Origin: Scilla litardierei
Lineage: Eukaryota > Streptophyta > Magnoliopsida > Asparagales > Asparagaceae
DNA: 64,000 bases
Assembly: GCA_030789695.1 (NCBI GenBank)
Contig: CM061136.1
Location: forward strand, 130,362,648-130,426,647
Direction of reading: 5' to 3'
Shown here: positions 34,269-45,972 of the stretch, piece after piece
Numbering within the stretch: the first letter of the stretch is position 1
Layout: each line of letters starts with the position of its first letter
Program-made: the position numbers and the translations under genes
Notes under the pieces: generated by a model
Seen by the model: the letters and a program-made list of their open reading frames with translations, nothing else
What the model was told of the DNA's origin: nothing
Databases searched by the model: none

Positions 34269-35919
34269 ATCAGTTTACCCAAGTAGATGGTCGCGTGCTT
34301 CAACGAATAAAGTTAAAAGTTGGCAATATCATTTGCTTAAGTCCATGGTCATTCCACTATTGATTAGTTCTCTAGTTAATTAGGTTTCTAATCATTGGTT
34401 CAAGTCAATAGCTGTTCTGAGAATATATATGAGGTCCTAAGTTCATACGAGTACACTATCTAGATTTCTAATGTTAGAATTAGAGTGACTTACTCTATTT
34501 GAGATCGTCGTGGTAAGACGAGGTTGGAGCTAGAGCTTATAAAGATGCTGGTGCACGAGAATTGGTACCTGCAAACACAAGAAATTATTAGTTACATGCT
34601 ACCCTATTTTTTATCTAATTAATTGGTCGTTTTGATTTTTATAATCGATTGAAACGTTGTCGAAAAGTGTTTTAAATTTTTATATAGGCTAGATATGATG
34701 AAAATAAATTTATCGTAGGAGGAAATATTTTTCTGAAGTTTGTAGTAATTTTTATAATTTTTAAAAGCTCAAAATAGATTTATAAACTAATTTTTAATTA
34801 AGTAACGTAATTATTCAATAATTTGTCCTGGATGCAATCTGCATCGGAAAGGTGCAAGTGAGCTATCAAAATGACCGTCTCGGAGAGTACTATAACATAT
34901 ATTTTTATCACGTATCAGTGTACTGGAAAATAACAAGTTACATATATTTAATTGAAAAAGGCGTATTTAAGTTTTAGACTTAAAAATTTATTCTAGAAAA
35001 ACTAAGCGTCTGATTGAGATGAAAACAGTTTCATTAGGTCCAGAATGTCATTTCTGATTTTTTGGAGCTGGTTTCACATTTTTCTGACCCATATATTATT
35101 TATTATCAATTTAAAACCATTAACTCCATTTAATAATTATTTATAAAACCTGAAAATACAAATTCGTATTTAACGAAATACGTTTTCGTATTTTCGCTTA
35201 CTCCCGTTCGAACATGCATGTGAGCGGGGCTGAGCGGGCGGTTTCGTCGACGTCGACGTGGACCAGGACGGCGGAGGGCGCTGGGCGGTCGTCGGAGCGT
35301 CGATGATCGGAGGCGGGGCAGCGGACAGCATGGTCGAGCTTCGAGCTGCCGGTGCTCTCAGTGGAACATGGGGCGGGGGTCTGGGTTACCGACGGAGATG
35401 TCGGAGAGACCCCGGAGGCTTGGGCGCAGAGAGGGTATGCTCGTCGACGATGGGGCGGAGCGACGGCGAGCTCGGAGAAGATTTGTCGAGCTTCATCGTC
35501 GTTACCGTGGCTCGAGAGGGGCAGAGCATGGGTCGGAGGGCGAGTCGTCGTCGTCTGCTGAGGTGCGGCGTCGTATGGAGAGCGGGTGACTGGCGGCGGG
35601 CGGAACCCAGGCGGAGAGGCGTGGGTCGGTCCCCGGTGGTGCAGTCGATAGGGGCGAGGGAGGCAGTGAGGCATGCTATGGTGGCGGAGGCTTGGGGTCT
35701 GCAGGTGGAGCGACGGCGTTTGCCGCTGGACGGAGGAAGAGGGGGAGTTTGAACTGGGGGGGTGCGAGCGGGAGAGAGAGGGGAGATGGGTGCGTGAGTT
35801 GGGTTAGCCTTGGAGAGAGATGAGAGAGAGGATGTGCGTGCGTGCATTTGCCCTTGGGGATGAGGGAGACGGTGAGAGAGAGAGAGCGGGAAGAGAGTGA
35901 CTGGGTGCGTGAGTTCAGG

Positions 35920-35940
35920 GTTAGGGGTTTAAATACTAGT
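35920..35940 (-). promoter_or_regulatory. Candidate TATA box of the 4.2-kb LTR
   Basis: On the minus strand ACTAGTATTTAAACCCC lies just upstream of a C/T-rich sequence with CTCTC runs, typical of a transcribed LTR leader. This would place the start near 35900 and leave about 3.4 kb of the LTR transcribed. Inferred from sequence context only. Confidence 0.4.
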
Positions 35941-36648
35941 TAGTAATTAGTTTAATGATAAATTAGTCAATGATATTAATTAGGGGTATTTAATAGTTAG
36001 GTGATTAGTGTAGACTAACCGTAGAAAGTGTGTGGGTGTGAAACACATGTTAGGTTAAAATAATTTAAATGGTAATTAGTGATAGGTAATTAGTAATTAG
36101 GTAGGGTAATTAGTGACGATAATTAGCAAAATTTGTAACGAAATTACGATTTTGTCCCTACTAGTAAACGTGTCCGAAAAATTACGAAAACATACCCACG
36201 GGATCGTATCGTCGCAAGAATCGCGAATATGAGATCCAATTCAGGGGTTGAGCTACGGAGATATGTTTTTTAGGCCAAAACGTTTAGGAATCGGGTTTGC
36301 GGGTTCTCTACTGATTTGACTTCAGAAAATTACGAAATTAATGTGGGAAGCCCTAAATGATCATTGAATGTTACTATAAAAGTTTGAAATCGTTTTGATG
36401 ATGTTTGTATAGAAAATAAATTCAATAAGCCAAAACGGTAATAATTGAAAATGAATTTTTACCAGATTATTTAGAGGTATTTTATGAAACCTGGACTTAC
36501 TAAAATACTTCATAACAAGTTAAATATTTTTATAAGAATTTTTTTGAAATCGTAAAACTTCTGACGAACCATTAGAAAATAGTTTAAAAGAAATTTGAAA
36601 ATAGGTTAAATGCGTAAATAGTTGTCTTGATGAAAACATGTCGTTACA

Positions 36649-37045
36649 GTTCTCATCTTCCTGTATTTGAAACATATCGAAGTTTTGTACAATAACATAT
36701 AACTTCGACAACTTTACCTTGTTGGTCCATTCGTGGGAGACGATGAGATGATTCCAAATTTGATGTGCACTTTTACATGTGTATATCTTATTGAACTCAT
36801 CGGGATCTAAAGCATAATGAAGGGTGTTCATTGCTTTCACGGTGTTCACCTCTGTGGACTTCTCGACGGGAGTCATTTATCGTAGTCCTCTTCCGTAGGC
36901 TCTATGTATTCCTTGTGAAGGATTCTCCATAGAGAAGCACTTCTAAGGAACGTCTATATGCAACACTTCCAATAGCCAAAATTCATGCCATTGAAGCACG
37001 GAGGACGAACCGTAGATTAGCCTTCAAAGACAGAAGAAGCACCAT
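36649..37045 (-). pseudogene. Copia A gag fragment (UBN2 type), part 1
   Basis: Minus strand: MNTLHYALDPDEFNKIYTCK, HQIWNHLIVSHEWTNKVKLS and FDMFQIQEDEN, closely matching copia B gag at 49582-49380. It is cut on the left by the Ty3 LTR at 36648 and on the right by the Athila insertion at 37046; the sequence resumes at 47691. The target duplication ACCAT is at 37041-37045. Confidence 0.8.
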
Positions 37046-38767
37046 TGATGTGTTCATATTTTCCATCTTTTCATAGCATCATTTCATTGCATTTCATATC
37101 ATATTCATATCCAAATCCCATATTATCCTACGATATTGCAATTCTAACACCATATTCGAGTTTCGTAGAGTTTTATGGATTTTCAGGGATTTTGGAGCGA
37201 TTCGGAACCCATTTTGGATATGGACACATCCGACATACCCTGGAGCCCATTGGCATAGCTCTACAGGAGTTTGACAAGTTTTGGAGGTCTATAGGACGAG
37301 CAGAGGAGATTTCCAGGAGTAGATGAGAAGCTGCAAAGAAGCAGCTCAGGATTTCCCAGGCGACTTGATCGAGCAGAGCATCTGCTCGGTCGAGCAGAGG
37401 CAAGATGAAGAATGGGAGCTGATACGCAAGCTGCTCGGACTGAGCAGTATGGTGCTCGGTCGAGCAGCTCCTATTTCTGAAGCCCAGCCAACCTCCTACT
37501 CAAGCCGAGCAGATCTAATGGCCACCGAGTCAGTTGGCTGCTCGACCGAGCACGGCTGACTCGGGCCGAGCATACAGAGTGGAATTTTTTGAGAAGCCCG
37601 ACTCACAGACGTACTCGACCGAGCAGGAGGGCTGCTCAACCGAGCAGCCCGACCGAGCAAGCCTATGCTCGACCGAGTCACTGACTCGGTCGGCGACAAT
37701 GAAGGCTATTTTTGGAAATTTACGTGGTCGTCTGATGCGCGGAAGAGAGTGAAGTGTGGATTTGGGAATGACGTTTAGGAGAGTTCATTTTCTTTGGTAA
37801 TTTTGAATTGCTTTTGGAGAGAAAAAAGAGATTAGAAACAATAGTTGTTAGATCTAAACCTAATTTTGGGAGATTATTGAATTATTTTTGGAGCTCTATT
37901 GTTCTTTACGTTCTGGAATCTTTGGAATTTCTTCGGATTATTATTTGCTGCTATTCTTCTTCATCTTCGGTACGTAAGCTATTCAAAATTTATTCGATTA
38001 ATTTGCTACGATGTTTTCCCATTAAAAAATCGCATTTTTATTCGTCAAAATCGCCATAAGTGAGTAGTTTCCTCTAGGGTTGATGGGTTAGCCCTAATAC
38101 CTTTGGGGGGAAGATGTAGATCTGGATCTCTAGGTTGAATTGGGAATAAAGGGGAGTATTTCGGTCAATACTTCCGAATCCCTAGGATAACTCGCACTGA
38201 GATCATGCCCACGGTCTATGGAATTGATGAGCTTAAGGAGTATCCTTGGGATTTGAATAGAGAAATTGATGGATCCAATCAAGGCTCGTGACCATGCCCG
38301 GCTCGTGCCTTGAGGGGATCCACCGACGAACTATATCGCTACATTGACGGCTATCGCCATTGCGTCAATTAGAGCCACCGGAATACCTCGAAATTCTAAC
38401 CCACGAGAGTGGTATGAATTGAGAGATTGATCCCCTAAACCTAATGCAATGTAAATATCCCATTCCAACATCGATCTCCGACGGTCTTAGCGGTGATCCC
38501 TAAAACCCTAGCTCTCTTTATTATCAAATCGACGACAACATTAAAACCAAACTTTCTCAACCGACAGCTATCTCACTTCGAGATATAAAAATAATCTGAG
38601 ACCGCAAATACACTATCACCGTCCCTGTGGGATCCGACATCTTTTATACTATAATTTGACACCGTCCGCTTGCGGATAGAGCTCGGAATTGACACCTAGG
38701 GGCCATACTATGCCTAGCAACCGTGACACCGCTAGGTGGAATTTAGGTGTAGGTTCCGGGTGCGTCA
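37046..38767 (+). repeat. 5' LTR of the Athila element
   Basis: 1722 bp, nearly collinear with the 3' LTR. About twelve copies of a CTCG(A/G)CCGAGCAG-type palindrome lie between 37360 and 37700. Confidence 0.93.
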
Positions 38768-39146
38768 AGTTTTTGGCGCCGTTGCTGGGGACGGCAATAG
38801 TGTATCTCAGTTTATTTTTATTTTGAAGAGTTTGCTAGCAAATCCTACCATTCCTTATCTTTCCGCCCTTTTATTCTCTTTTTATTGCTACCTCGCTACT
38901 AACATCTCCCTCCAGCTAGTGATCATACTTAAGAAATCAGACATGATGGAGATGGTGATGCAAGTACAGTGAACCAGTGAGTCTGACAATGACTCAGATG
39001 AGTTTAGCTTTTCTCCGTGTCATCTACATGGTCTTCAGGATTCGCGCATGGATTAATCCATGATTGAATGTGCAGCTAGAGAATTGATTGATGCAGTTCG
39101 GTTTATCGGATCAGGAACCTACGTTGCAGGTAACGTAAATCGGTAA

Positions 39147-39599
39147 TTGGTCATGGATCATATAATGAATAAGGTTTTTGATACAAGTACCATTGAGGGC
39201 AACATTCACGTAAGCTTCGAAGAGGACGTGATGTTCCTCCAGACCATTGAAGCCTTACCTATTGATGCAAGCTGGAGAGAGACTCGTCAATTGGAGCCAT
39301 TGAACGATTCTCAGCTATCGGATATAATGGAAAGTGTGTTAGCTGATGTATGGGCCCATGGTCCAGTGGAGTTCCATACAGATGACCCGGTTACACAAGA
39401 ACTCTCAGTCTTTATCATGAACGCCTTCTACAATGCAGACACCTTAGATGGTGTCTCCGTCGCTGACGGAGTCTATGTGCGATACGAAGGAGACACCCTA
39501 CGCTTCTATAACGATAGCATCCCACAGAATGCGACATATGAAGAACACGTCTGTGAGGGATACATGGATTCTAAACTAGTAAAAAACGACATTGACTAG
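39147..39599 (+). pseudogene. Acidic ORF upstream of Athila RT (remnant of gag-pol)
   Basis: A 150-codon ORF, MVMDHIMNKVFDTSTIEGNI to DSKLVKNDID, acidic, without zinc knuckle or protease motif. It lies where the gag-protease/RT boundary should be. A second frame from 39618 continues straight into the RT N-terminus. In Athila pol an acidic region often precedes RT, so it is probably the remnant of that linker, but no domain is recognised. Confidence 0.5.
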
Positions 39600-39617
39600 G
39601 GAAGTTCTCCCAACTCT

Positions 39618-40840
39618 ATGCTCGATAGAAAATACGTGCCTGAATACTTTACCTCTGTTGACAGGTGTGCTATGGAACCAGAACCTTCAGACGTCTGCCA
39701 CGATGTGCCTTCATCTCCCTGCTCATCCTATAATTCTGCCAACGGAGAGTTTCAATCTTTTGAACCGGCTATTGAGGACGCATCCTTCTCACAGGTGAAC
39801 GATGACGGGGGTACAACGCCCCCTCAGGTAGAAGTAAAACCTCTTCCTGCTAATTTTAAATATGCTTTCTTGGGTGAGAACTCTACATACACTGTTATCG
39901 TCAATGCAGCCCTCATCGAGCCCCAACTAGAAAGCCTCCTAAAAATCCTTAGATCCCATAGAAAGGTAATAGGGTATAACATTGCTGACCTGAAGGGCAT
40001 CAGTGAAACCATATGCACCCATAGGTTTCATCTTGAGGATAAGGACGCCACTTCCATTGAGCCTCAAATGCGATTAAATCCTAACATGAAGGAGGTAGTG
40101 AAGAAGGAGGTCTTGAAGCTATTAGAGGCCGATAGTATTTATCCCATTTCTGACAGTAAATGGGTTAGCCCTGTGCAGGTGGTCCCCAAGAAAAGGGGCA
40201 TGACAGTCATTAGAACCGAAAAAAGGGGCTAATATCCACTAGGACTGTCACTGGTTGGCGTATGTGTATCGACTATAGGAAACTCAATAAAGTCACCAGA
40301 AAGGACCATTATGCTCTACCCTTCATTGACCAAATGCTTGAGCGTGTAGCCAAACACAAATATTTCTATTACCTAGATGGATACTCCGGGTTCTTCCAAA
40401 TCCCATTGCATCGGAAAGACCAAGAAAAGACAATGTTTACATGCCCATATGGCACATTTGCCTATCGAAGAATGCCGTTTGGGCTATGTAATGCACCTGC
40501 CACATTTCAAAGGTGCATGACGTCTATTTTCTCGGATTTCATCGAAAATATTATGGAAGTCTTCATGGACGATTTTTCTGTTTATGGCACCGAGTTCGAT
40601 GATTGTCTAGCCAATTTATCCAAAGTTTTAGAATGGTGTCATGACAATAATCTGACCCTAGATTGGGAAAAGTGTCATTTCATGGTGACAGAAGGGGTTG
40701 TGCTTGGCCATGTCATCACCTCTAAGGGAATTGAGGTTGATAAAGCCAAGGTCGAAGTTATCAAGAGTTTACCGCCTCCCACTAACCTTAAGGGTATCCA
40801 TGGTTTCCTAGGGCACGCAGGTTTTACCGTCGTTTTATAA
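39618..40840 (+). pseudogene. Athila reverse transcriptase
   Basis: The first part (to 40232) reads HRKVIGYNIADLKGISETIC and PQMRLNPNMKEVVKKEVLKL, SKWVSPVQVVPKKRGMTVI. A frameshift near 40230 leads to MCIDYRKLNKVTRKDHYALP, YLDGYSGFFQIPL, FAYRRMPFGLCNAPATFQRC and the catalytic FMDDFSVYG (about 40567), then CHFMVTEGVVLGHVITSKGI. The frame ends at 40840 in the connection region with a further shift. FMDDFSVYG and CHFM are typical of Athila. Broken by two or more frameshifts. Confidence 0.92.
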
Positions 40841-40859
40841 AGGATTTTTCTAATAGTGC

Positions 40860-41519
40860 TTGCCTCTCACGGAGCTCCTCGCCAAGGACGCTTCTTTTGT
40901 GTTTACTGACGCCTGCTTGCTAGCCTTTAACAGGTTAAAGGAAGCTCTCATCTCAGCCCCGATTATACAGCCGCCAGATTGGAATCTGCCATTTGAGCTG
41001 ATGTATGATGCCAGTGACCAAGCAATGGGAGTCGTTCTTGGCCAAAGGAATGAAGGGAAGCTTCATGCTATATACTACGCTAGTAAGACTCTGGATGATG
41101 CTCAAAAGAACTACACCACTACGGAAAAGGAGCTGCTAGCCGTGGTTTATTCTATCGAGAAGTTCAGATCGTACCTCTTGGGGTCTAAAGGGATTATTCA
41201 CACGGACCACGCGGCACTGAAATACATATTGAGCAAGAATGATGCTAAACCACGTTTAATACGGTGGATCCTCCTCCTCCAAGAATTTGATATTGAGATC
41301 AAAGACAAGAAAGGAGCGGAGAATGTAGTAGCAGACCACCTGTCGCGGTTAATTCAAAAGCACAGGGATGACAGTTTGCCAATTGATGATTCCTTTACCG
41401 GCAAACAGTTATTTGCAGCGAACTCCTCTGAAGCCCCCTGCAGATATAGTGAACTACCTGGTAAGCGGCATAGTCCCGTAAGGGTTGGCAACTTACTCGA
41501 GGAGGAAGTTCCCACATGA
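40860..41519 (+). pseudogene. Athila RNase H
   Basis: Starts [20 protein letters not shown] and has [16 protein letters not shown] (catalytic Asp), [20 protein letters not shown] (Glu), [20 protein letters not shown] (Asp) and VADHLSRL, the standard RNase H of Ty3 pol (RT_RNaseH type). Frame stays open through the domain, then shifts near 41485 into integrase. Confidence 0.92.
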
Positions 41520-42700
41520 CGCCAAGAGCTACTTTTGGGATGACCCATACCTGTTCAGAACATGCGCTGATGGGATCATCAGACGATGTATCCCAAAGGA
41601 AGAGGCGACCTCCATCATATCGCATTGCCACGATCAACCATGTGGGGGACACAAGGCGGTCACCAAAACCATGGCAAAAATTCTCCAAAGTGGTTTCTAT
41701 TGGCCCACTATATTTAGAGATGCGAATGAATACATTAGAAAATGCGATTGATGCCAAAGGACAAGAAACATCACGAAGAAGAATGAAACACTCCTTAAGG
41801 GCATCTTGGAGATAGAACTATTTGACTGTTGGGGAGTTGACTTCATGGGGCCCTTTCCATCGAGTAACGGCAATAAGTACATCTTGGTCGCTGTTGATTA
41901 CGTCTCGAAGTGGGTGGATGCCATGGCCACCCTGACAAACGACGCGAGGGTAGTAGCCAAATTCTTCAAGAATACCATCTTTCCTTGTTTTGGAGTCCCC
42001 AGGACGATCATAAGTGATGGATGGAGCCATTTCATCGAGAAGAAGTTCGAGACGATGCTAAAAAATATGGAGTTCATCACAAGGTCGCTCTTGCTTATCA
42101 CCCTCAAGCTAGTGGTCAAGTGGAGGTATCCAACAGGGAAATCAAAGGCATCCTGGAGAAGACAGTTAGTGCCTCGAGGAAGGATTGGTCACACAAGTTG
42201 GGCGACGCCCTTTGGGCATATCGCACCGCCTTCAAAACTCCGATCAGAACAACCCCTACAGACTAGTGTATGGAAAAGCTTGCCACCTTTCGATAGAATT
42301 GGAACACAGAGCGTATTGGGCAGTAAAGAAAATGAACTTTGACTACCAGAGTGCCGCCACGAGACGAGCCTTGCACAGTAATGAGCTTGACGAAATTCAG
42401 CGACACGCCTATGAGAATGCAAAGATATATAAGGAGAGAACCAAGGCTTATCATGACAGGAACATCACGGCGGTTCGCCATGATGTCGGTTACCAGGTAC
42501 TCCTCTACAATTCAAGATTACGCCTCTTCCCCTAGAAATTAAAGTCAAGGTGGTCCGTCCCCCAAGATAGTAAGTTTATCTTCGGGGGGTGCCGTTGAGC
42601 TCGAAGGGAAAAACGTCAATTTCAAAGTAAACCGCCAGAGGATTAAACCATACAGAGCAGGAGAACCAATTGGGTAAGAGGAGACATGCCTCCTCGAGGA
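41485..42700 (+). pseudogene. Athila integrase
   Basis: Zinc-binding part: ISHCHDQPCGGHKAVTKTMA, GFYWPTIFRDANEYIRKCD, stop TGA at 41749, then CQRTRN; the HHCC set is complete except that the codon between the cysteines' flanks became a stop, explicable by CGA to TGA. Core: [20 protein letters not shown] (Asp), [12 protein letters not shown] (Asp; usual GGSHF changed to GWSHF) and [16 protein letters not shown] (Glu) after a frameshift near 42060. The C-terminal part reads [20 protein letters not shown] and, after 42535, SGPFKIV. No chromodomain follows. Several shifts make it inactive. Confidence 0.9.
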
Positions 42701-42959
42701 ATCGCCCATATTTGTTGAAAAACTTGAGGGCGTCGAGCTCATGACTCAAAACAAGCGCTTATCGGGAGGCAACCCGACTTTTTACATCTCTCTATTTTTT
42801 TGTTTTTTGTTTTTGTTTCACCTAATCCGGGAAACCAAATAAAAGCGCCTTCCCCTTCTGCAGGTTGATATGTAGGGGGCACACAAATTAATGTTCTGAA
42901 TGGAAGAGAGAGCTGGAAGGAAAACAGCTGAGAGGGGCAAAATAGCTAAACGAAGGAGT

Positions 42960-43340
42960 CTCGAGTGACTCGACCGATCAGCCACCTGCTCGGTCGAGTA
43001 ACGCAGGCGACTCGACCGAGTAGCGACCTACTTGGCCGAGTAGCACAGGCACAAGAAAATAAAGGGGAAATGTCATTCTGTCTACACGGCCCGAGCGGTC
43101 TTTGCATGGTCCTTGCGGTCGCCTGCTCGACCGAGCAATGATCTGCTCGGTAGAGTAATGCAGACACAAGAAAAGAGCTCGAAAACATCATTCTGTCTAC
43201 ACGGCCCGAGCAACATCAGCTCGGTCCGAGCGGTCGCCTGCTCGACCGAGTAACTGTCTGCTCGGCCGAGCAGGACGAAGAGAGTATTTGAATTAATTTT
43301 GATTTATATAAATAGCCAGCTCGACCGAGCAATCAGATTG
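42960..43340. promoter_or_regulatory. Cluster of TCGA-centred palindromes before the env-position ORF
   Basis: About fifteen variants of CTCGACCGAG / CTCGGTCGAG, the same motif as in the LTRs at 37360-37700 and 46290-46620. It surrounds the TATA-like TATATAAATAG at 43305. More copies lie at 43655-43705. Regulatory function is inferred from the shared placement and not shown. Confidence 0.45.
43305..43315 (+). promoter_or_regulatory. Candidate internal TATA box of the Athila element
   Basis: TATATAAATAG fits the plant TATA consensus and stands about 600 bp before the ATG of the env-position ORF. The intervening leader is C/T-rich and has a possible acceptor TATTTCAG (43751-43758), so a spliced subgenomic mRNA is conceivable. 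Confidence 0.4.
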
Positions 43341-43920
43341 CTCGGACCGAGTCGGTTGTGGTTGATTACTGGTCTCATTTTAAGCCGGGTTCGAGCCGCT
43401 TACATACCTTAAACCGTCGTATAACTCTTACCCTAAGCTATCTTACCCTAATCCCCTGACTATCTCTCGAGTCACCCTCCATCCTACTCGATTCGGTCGG
43501 CAAAACCACCCCCAGCCACCGCCGCTTCCAACCTCCCGCCAGTATTCCCCCCTCTCAAATCTATATATCTCTCTCCCTCTATCTCTCCTCATCCTCAAGT
43601 TCCCCTACCCCCTCTGTTTTATTTTTCAGCCCTCCCATACCCCCTAGGGCTCCACCGAGCAAGATTAACGCTCGGTCGATTTTATTTATAATAACGCTCG
43701 GTCGAGCGAGATTAGCCCCCCCATTCTCCTCCCCTAACGTTATTTTCTCCTATTTCAGGTACGTTTTACCTACGTTAGAGGACACGTCCCAGATTTCTTG
43801 GGGGATACTCCCGATCAGCAGTAGTCACATAACCGATCACATCACCGCATTGTTCGTGTCGGTACAATCTTTCCCATATATACTTTTCATACTTCCACAC
43901 ACTTTTATACTACTTGCAAA

Positions 43921-44343
43921 ATGCCGCCACGCCGTGCAAGAGCCACAAACACCGACACAGGCACACCAAACCCTAGGCCCACTCGACGCACGCGTCGTAC
44001 ACACTCACCCACACAGGACCATATTGTTGGCGAATCATCCACCACTTCACCTCTGCCAACCAACGCCCCAACCCATCCTGAGCGTCTACATATCAGCGAC
44101 GCATCATATGACGTTACCTTCCGTGACACAGACCAGGGCGATCAGTTCATTGCCATGCTCCTACTCATAGGTCAGAGAGGCGGCATTACTAGACAGTCCG
44201 TTGAACAGGACCTCCCACGCTTCCGCAACCTAGTTAGGCATTGGCGAACTGACCCACCTGTCGAGCCACAACCACCACCCATATTTTCTGGTCCACAGCA
44301 GCGAAACCCACCACCACCTCTAGAGGGTGGTGCCCCTGCCTAA
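43921..44343 (+). CDS. Env-position ORF of the Athila element, function unknown
   Basis: A 140-codon ORF from ATG 43921, with a basic start MPPRRARATNTDTGTPNPRP, a middle part with SYDVTFRDTDQGDQFIAMLL and GGITRQSVEQDLPRF, and a Pro-rich end. It lies between integrase and the 3' LTR, where Athila elements carry an extra, env-like or unclassified ORF. No signal peptide, transmembrane segment or fusion motif is visible, so there is no support for an envelope role; a nucleic-acid-binding or gag-like remnant is just as possible. It may be the truncated start of a longer ancestral ORF. Confidence 0.5.
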   Translation: MPPRRARATNTDTGTPNPRPTRRTRRTHSPTQDHIVGESSTTSPLPTNAPTHPERLHISDASYDVTFRDTDQGDQFIAMLLLIGQRGGITRQSVEQDLPRFRNLVRHWRTDPPVEPQPPPIFSGPQQRNPPPPLEGGAPA

Positions 44344-45972
44344 TGCTGCCCCTACCCACTTTTTACTTCCCTCATATTATATTGTGCACATCTGTCTGTT
44401 TGGGGCCCTGGTCTTACATAGCTTGGGGGAGGACCCACCTTGCATTATTTCTTGCATACGCATCATCTTTTATTTCTCATTCATTTTCTGTTCCATATTC
44501 CCCCCACCCACCCACCCTTTCTAGCATCATCTCCCGCATACTAGCGTTTTCTCAGCAGTGAGGACACTGCTGGGTTTAGCTTGGGGGAAGAGCGCTATCG
44601 CTTTATTTTTATTTCTCTTTTATATTTTTCTTCCTTTTTTCAGTTTTTAGTTTGCGTTTCCACCCATTTTCCACCTTTTTATCTTTTTTCTCATTCAGCA
44701 TCACGTCATTTATTTTTTGCCATGCATGCTTGTCTGTTTTTCATTCTTTTATTTTCTCCACCCTTTTTCTCTTTTTGCTAAGATTTTTCTACATGATGAT
44801 ACTTCTCGTTGCCCTCAGTAGCTTCTCACTGTGCTTATTATTTGATGACATGCTATTTAGGGTAGTTTCAATTTTACTTTCTATATGTGTGCATATTCTT
44901 CTGCTGATCTATCTAAATTGATGTCTGTTATGAATTGAAAATCAAATGCATGAAATAGTATCTAGTATGCGCTATGTTGGGTAATGCACCTAGGTTCACG
45001 CATCATTAGAACACTTGGAGCATCTGCTTGCTATCTCATTCACTTCTGTTTGCATGCTTGATGTTATTGTGCTTATTATTGCATGCTTTTCAGTATTCAT
45101 CTAGATGAATGAAAATATCCAAGCTAGTTATAAGTTTAGTTAGAGTATTATCATATTGAATCGTTGTGCACCTCCGATGAGTGAACCGAGTGATTTATTA
45201 TTTTTCTTTTCCACATATCTTTATGATTCTCTACATATCAGTTGGTTTCACCCCCGCAGCTACCCTTACCACATCTTACTTCCCAAAAGTCCCAAAAGAA
45301 AAAAATATACTTCTAAATAAAATGAAAAAAAAGAAAAAGAAATGAAAAAGAAAGAAAAAAAGAAATGAAATTGTTTCATATTTCTTTATTAGAAGCTATC
45401 GCAATTACTTGGCAAAAGACAAAACTTTTCATATCCTTTTCCTAGATGCGACGCCTCAAGCTAAGCTTGGGGGTGAACCAATTGATCATATGAGTGAGTA
45501 TACCATTAGAGTGGAGACGATGCACAACGGGGAGATTAGATAAAGCTTGAACTTTACGATATATTTTAGTTTTTGGAGATTTTTCATGATTCGAAATGAA
45601 TATTTGAATAGCATGATTCATTTCCATTCTTTATTGCATGCTGATGTGATCTTTATATGCTCCATTTGTATCTATTAATTAAAAAGTACATTGCCAACTC
45701 TTATATGAGTTGATTGCATTATTTTAGAAGATCCCTATTTTTGCCTCTATTGCATGCTAGGCATATGATTAGTAAAACTTGAAAATACCATAGCATGTGT
45801 TCCATTCGAAGCATCGTGACATACTGCTGAGGCTTGAGATCTGATTGAACAATCTTAGCACAGTCCATCCATCCATATTCTCTTTTATTTTTTTATTTTC
45901 TTTTGTTTATCTCCCGACGTACCTAGTATTCGTCTTCCTCGAGGACGAGTAAGAGGTAAGCTTGTGGGATTT
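44344..45972 (+). other. Non-coding 3' region of the Athila element
   Basis: T-rich with no domain. The phrase AGCTTGGGGG recurs at 44418, 44578 and 45462, resembling extra polypurine tracts; the functional one should be AAGCTTGTGGGATTT at 45957-45972. Confidence 0.6.

Larger units (their letters stand above)
32482..36648 (-). repeat. 4.2-kb Ty3-type LTR (minus orientation), inserted in copia A gag
   Basis: On the minus strand it starts TGTAACGACATG (36648), directly after copia gag sequence, and ends GGTCGTTACA (32482), directly before a leader-like sequence. It contains a 240-bp direct repeat (33391-33630 and from 33631), hexamer repeats, and an 83-bp duplication at 34101-34268. A minus-strand TATTTAAA lies at about 35930, followed by a C/T- and GC-rich stretch (35900-35220). 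This resembles the large LTRs of Tekay-type elements. The second LTR is absent, so no target duplication can be read. Confidence 0.7.

Noticed and set aside
35198..35847. Overlapping 150-164-codon ORFs on both strands
   Set aside because: GC-rich transcribed part of the 4.2-kb LTR; no domain, and several frames open on both strands.
43921..44343. Calling this ORF an envelope gene
   Set aside because: Position fits, but there is no signal peptide, transmembrane segment or cleavage motif; left as unknown.
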